Below are positions 13,383 to 16,188 of a stretch of 16,188 bases of DNA, piece after piece. Origin of the DNA: Bacillota bacterium (lineage in GTDB: Bacteria; Bacillota; Clostridia; Lachnospirales; Lachnospiraceae). Location: assembly GCA_023424995.1 (NCBI GenBank), contig JAFADH010000030.1, positions 1-16,188 on the forward strand. Direction: 5' to 3'. Each line of letters starts with the position of its first letter. Position 1 is the first letter of the stretch. Below the pieces are notes generated by a model. That model was not told the DNA's origin and did not search any database. It saw only the letters and a list, made by a program, of their open reading frames with translations. The position numbers and the translations under genes were made by a program.

Positions 13383-15470
13383 ATGAATGTTTACACTTCA
13401 GAAAAGATTCGCAATGTTGTTTTGTTAGGCCACGGTGGCTGTGGCAAGACTACTTTAGTCGAAGCCATGGCGTACACAACCGGTATACTGAAAAGGCAAG
13501 GAAAAGTTGAAGAGGGAAATACCATCAGTGATTACGACAAGGAAGAGCAGAAGAGATTATTCTCAATCAGCACAACAGTAGTACCTATCATATATGAAGA
13601 TACCAAGATTAATTTTCTGGATACCCCGGGTTATTTTGATTTTGTCGGTGAAGTAGAAGAAGCCCTGGCAGTGGCCGATGCCGCGGTAATTGTTGTTTCA
13701 GCGAAAGCAGGAGTCGAAGTCGGCACGATGAAGGCATGGGATTTTTGTGAGAAATTCCGTCTGCCCAGAATCTTTTTTGTAACGGATATGGATGATGATA
13801 ACGCAAGTTATCGCGAAGTAGTTGAGAGGTTAACGGAACTTTACGGCAAGAAGATAGCGCCTTTTCATATTCCCATCAGGGAAAATGAGAAGTTTGTGGG
13901 TTTTGTTAATGTTGTTAAGATGGCGGGAAGAAGATTTACCACAGCAAGTAACTACGAAGAATGTGAGATTCCTGATTATAGTAAAGAAAATCTTTCTAAG
14001 TTCAGAGAGGTATTGCTCGATGCAGTAGCTGAGACCAGTGAAGAATTGATGGATAAGTACTTTGCCGGTGAGGAGTTTACCCAGGAAGAGATATCTGTGG
14101 CGCTTAGAAATAATGTAATAGATGGCACCGTTGTTCCGGTTTTGATGGGTTCCGGTTTCCATGCCCAAGGCACCACCATGCTGCTGCAGGCAATTGAGAA
14201 GTATTTCCCGGATCCCACCAGGATGAGCATCAGCGGTAAAAATTTAAAGAACGGTGAGGACTTTGCAGCTGACTATGATGAGAAGAAGCCATTTACAGCA
14301 AGAGTGTTCAAGACGATTGCCGATCCCTTTATCGGTAAGTTCTCATTATTCAAGGTGTGCTCCGGCGTGATCAAATCAGACTCCCTGATTTATAATTCAG
14401 AGAAAGAGACAGAAGAGAAGGTAAACCGCCTCTATGTACTCCGGGGCAAGGAACAGATTGAAGTTGGAGAACTGCATGCCGGTGATATCGGTGCCCTTGG
14501 CAAGCTGTCCGACACGGTAACCGGTGATACCCTTGCCACTAAGGCCGTTCCCATTGCTTATGACCGTATTACGGTAGCAACTCCTTATACCTACCAGCGC
14601 TTCAAGACCAGGAATAAAGGGGATGATGATAAGGTATCCCAGGCACTTGGCAAGCTGATGGATGAGGATCTGACCCTAAAGATGGTAAATGATAAGGAGA
14701 ACAGACAGACATTATTATACGGAATCGGCGATCAGCAGATGGATGTGGCAGTGAATAAGCTCCTGACAAAATATAAGGTTGAGATTGAAGTGATGAAGCC
14801 TCGTGTTCCCTTCCGTGAGACCCTTCGCAAGAAGGTGCGCGTACAGGGCAAATATAAGAAGCAGTCCGGCGGACATGGCCAGTATGGTGATGTTCATATT
14901 GAATTCGAACCCTCCGGTGACATGGAGACGCCTTATCTCTTCGAGGAGAATATATTCGGAGGATCTGTTCCGAAGAATTATTTCCCTGCAGTTGAGAAGG
15001 GTATCGCCGAATGCGTCCTGAAGGGTCCAGTTGCCGGGTATCCGGTAGTCGGACTGAAGGCGACCCTGGTTGACGGCTCCTATCATCCCGTAGATTCCTC
15101 CGAGATGGCCTTCAAGATGGCGACCATCCAGGCCTTCAAGCAAGGCTTCCTGGAAGCGTCTCCGGTACTTCTTGAGCCCATAGCATCACTTAAGGTAGTG
15201 GTGCCCGATAGATTCACCGGTGATATCATGGGTGACCTGAACAAGCGGCGCGGACGTGTTCTTGGAATGAATCCTGTTGCAGGCGGCAAGCAGCAGATCG
15301 AAGCCGACATTCCTATCTCCGAGCTGTACGGTTATTCTACGGACCTTCGTTCCATGACCGGCGGCAGCGGTGATTTCTCCTATGAATTTGCACGCTATGA
15401 GCAGGCTCCTTCCGATGTTCAGCAAAAGGTAATCGAAGAGAACTCCAAGGAAGAGCAGTCAGAAGAATAG
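13383..15470 (+). CDS. EF-G-like translation factor with altered GTPase motifs
   Basis: A 695-residue paralogue of elongation factor G covering all five EF-G domains. The P-loop GHGGCGKT (16-23) is intact, but switch I reads QKRLFSIS where EF-G has ERGITIT, switch II reads DTPGYFDF (80-87) with Tyr84 in place of the catalytic histidine, and the base-recognition motif is TDMD (134-137) instead of NKMD. Domain IV is well kept: KQSGGHGQYGDVHIEF and the tip loop GSYHPVDSSEMAFK with H568. Domain V ends RRGRVLGM to YGYSTDLRSMTGG. GGAGG at 13371-13375 sets the start. It is not next to rpsL, rpsG or tuf, so it is not the housekeeping fusA. It may translocate ribosomes with little GTP hydrolysis; a ribosome-protection role is less likely. 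Confidence 0.92.
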   Translation: MNVYTSEKIRNVVLLGHGGCGKTTLVEAMAYTTGILKRQGKVEEGNTISDYDKEEQKRLFSISTTVVPIIYEDTKINFLDTPGYFDFVGEVEEALAVADAAVIVVSAKAGVEVGTMKAWDFCEKFRLPRIFFVTDMDDDNASYREVVERLTELYGKKIAPFHIPIRENEKFVGFVNVVKMAGRRFTTASNYEECEIPDYSKENLSKFREVLLDAVAETSEELMDKYFAGEEFTQEEISVALRNNVIDGTVVPVLMGSGFHAQGTTMLLQAIEKYFPDPTRMSISGKNLKNGEDFAADYDEKKPFTARVFKTIADPFIGKFSLFKVCSGVIKSDSLIYNSEKETEEKVNRLYVLRGKEQIEVGELHAGDIGALGKLSDTVTGDTLATKAVPIAYDRITVATPYTYQRFKTRNKGDDDKVSQALGKLMDEDLTLKMVNDKENRQTLLYGIGDQQMDVAVNKLLTKYKVEIEVMKPRVPFRETLRKKVRVQGKYKKQSGGHGQYGDVHIEFEPSGDMETPYLFEENIFGGSVPKNYFPAVEKGIAECVLKGPVAGYPVVGLKATLVDGSYHPVDSSEMAFKMATIQAFKQGFLEASPVLLEPIASLKVVVPDRFTGDIMGDLNKRRGRVLGMNPVAGGKQQIEADIPISELYGYSTDLRSMTGGSGDFSYEFARYEQAPSDVQQKVIEENSKEEQSEE

Positions 15471-15541
15471 GAGTATTGTATTATTAAGCTGTACTTATAA
15501 ATAACATTAGAATTTATGTATATATTAATATAATTAATGAA

Positions 15542-15570
15542 TTGATTTTTTCTGTCTTATGAATTAAAAT
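15542..15570 (+). promoter_or_regulatory. Promoter for the purine permease
   Basis: TTGATT (15542-15547), a 17-base spacer and TAAAAT (15565-15570). Transcription would start near 15577, leaving a leader of about 200 bases. No terminator for the EF-G-like gene was seen in 15471-15541, so some read-through is possible. Confidence 0.6.
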
Positions 15571-15628
15571 ATCCTACGGATGGAAGATTTAGTTTCATTA
15601 ATTAGTAAACCTTGTAAAATTAATAACC

Positions 15629-15711
15629 GGAGGCTATCCCTCAAATGCTTACAATGTAGGCTAGTTGTATGAAGCGCACAATGACTGCAACGATTTGAAC
15701 GGACAGCCTCC
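15629..15711 (+). ncRNA. Structured leader RNA candidate (riboswitch- or attenuator-like)
   Basis: A closing stem of GGAGGCTATCC (15629-15639) with GGACAGCCTCC (15701-15711) has 10 pairs and one A/C mismatch. Within it TCAAAT (15641-15646) pairs with ATTTGA (15693-15698), and a hairpin TACAA/TTGTA (15650-15669) is extended by GCT/AGC. An alternative pairing, GTTGTA (15664-15669) with TGCAAC (15686-15691), excludes that hairpin. It follows a promoter and precedes a small terminator-like hairpin and a purine permease. It lacks the conserved loops of the guanine/adenine riboswitch, and I did not recognise it as another known class. Confidence 0.5.
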
Positions 15712-15729
15712 TTACTATTTGGGTAAATG

Positions 15730-15749
15730 GAGTAGTGGATACTCTTTTT
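15730..15749 (+). terminator. Small terminator-like hairpin before the permease start
   Basis: GAGTA (15730-15734), a 5-base loop, TACTC (15740-15744), then TTTTT. The stem is short. TTACT at 15712-15716, just after the closing stem of the leader structure, could pair with AGTAG (15731-15735) and prevent this hairpin, giving a possible switch. Confidence 0.4.
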
Positions 15750-15778
15750 ATAAAAACAAACTAAAGGAGAAGGATTTT

Positions 15779-16188
15779 ATGGAAAAGTTTTTCAAATTGA
15801 AAGAACATGGGACAAAGATTTCTACTGAAGTTGTAGCAGGCTTTACCACTTTCTTTGCCATGGCGTACATCATCTTTGTCAACCCTGACATACTCTCAAA
15901 AACCGGGATCCCGTCAGGTGCGGTATTCCTTGCCACTGTCTTTGCAGCGGTAGCAGGTACTTTGGTTATGGGCCTCTTTGCTAATGTACCTTATGCACAG
16001 GCACCCGGTATGGGCTTGAATGCATTTTTTACCTACACCGTATGCTTGGGCCTGGGCTTTACCTGGGAGCAGGGTTTAGCGATGGTATTTATCTGCGGCA
16101 TTATCAATATCATTATCACGGTTACTAAGATTCGCAAGCTTATTATTAAGGCAATTCCTGAGAGCTTACAGCATGCCATCGGCGGCGG
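15779..16188 (+). CDS. NCS2/AzgA-type purine permease (guanine/hypoxanthine), N-terminal part
   Basis: A proton-coupled purine uptake protein in the cytoplasmic membrane; the frame is open to the window edge (136 full codons). The start FFKLKEHGTKISTEVVAGFT, the block TTFFAMAYIIFVNPDIL, and the helix MGLFANVPYAQAPGMGLNAFF are typical of the AzgA branch, to which bacterial PbuG/PbuO and GhxP/AdeP belong. Helices are visible at about residues 19-37, 49-67 and 73-93, with a further one near 100-113. AAAGGAG at 15763-15769 lies nine bases before the ATG. Guanine/hypoxanthine versus adenine preference cannot be decided from this portion. It is preceded by a promoter and a structured leader. Confidence 0.95.
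   Translation, partial: MEKFFKLKEHGTKISTEVVAGFTTFFAMAYIIFVNPDILSKTGIPSGAVFLATVFAAVAGTLVMGLFANVPYAQAPGMGLNAFFTYTVCLGLGFTWEQGLAMVFICGIINIIITVTKIRKLIIKAIPESLQHAIGG

Noticed and set aside
13383..15470. Tetracycline ribosomal protection protein (TetM-like)
   Set aside because: Length is near 695 rather than about 640, and the domain IV motifs GSYHPVDSSEMAFK and QSGGHGQYG are those of EF-G type proteins.
15629..15711. Guanine/adenine-type purine riboswitch
   Set aside because: The characteristic conserved loop and junction bases of that class are not present; the element was kept as an unassigned structured leader.

Overview
The window looks like chromosomal DNA of a low-to-moderate GC Firmicute, most likely an anaerobic Clostridia member of the Lachnospiraceae type. 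This is inferred from strong AGGAGG-type ribosome binding sites, sigma-A-like promoters, a DUF4491 membrane protein, a sigma/DUF4179 anti-sigma pair, a class II-like AroA and a type I-beta DAHP synthase. No rRNA, tRNA, CRISPR array, transposase or phage gene was seen. Both ends cut genes: tyrS on the left, a purine permease on the right.

Layout. 1-2341 (+): end of tyrosyl-tRNA synthetase, a ThuA-like protein, a 380-base gap with two tandem-repeat arrays, and a small DUF4491 membrane protein closed by a strong terminator. 2521-3831 (+): one ORF joining an AraC-type DNA-binding domain to an aminoglycoside-phosphotransferase-like kinase, with a second ribosome binding site and ATG exactly at the domain junction. 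4017-5171 (-): an oxidative-stress pair, Dps and Mn-type superoxide dismutase; the sod promoter carries a 16-bp dyad like a DtxR/MntR-family operator. 5478-7315 (-): an ECF-like sigma factor overlapping its membrane-bound DUF4179 anti-sigma partner by 4 bp. 7582-8672 (+): a VOC-fold protein and SfsA.

9000-13056 (-): aromatic amino acid genes in the transcription order aroF (DAHP synthase), tyrA (prephenate dehydrogenase with ACT domain), aroA (EPSP synthase). aroF has an excellent promoter (TTGACA-17-TATTAT). The 361-base gap before aroA holds a tandem duplicated unit of about 96-99 bp; each copy has a 17-bp-spaced promoter-like pair and a different inverted repeat directly upstream of the -35. 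A decayed third copy lies between aroF and tyrA.

13383-15470 (+): an EF-G paralogue whose GTPase motifs are altered at three positions (switch I RGIT to RLFS, catalytic His of DTPGH to Tyr, NKxD to TDMD) while domain IV, which drives translocation, looks intact. This is the most interesting protein here and may be an EF-G that works with little or no GTP hydrolysis. 15542-16188 (+): a guanine/hypoxanthine-type NCS2 (AzgA) permease behind a roughly 200-base leader with a large closed stem structure and a small terminator-like hairpin. The leader resembles a riboswitch or attenuator but does not match the purine riboswitch consensus I know.

All calls come from reading the sequence; no database search or folding program was run.
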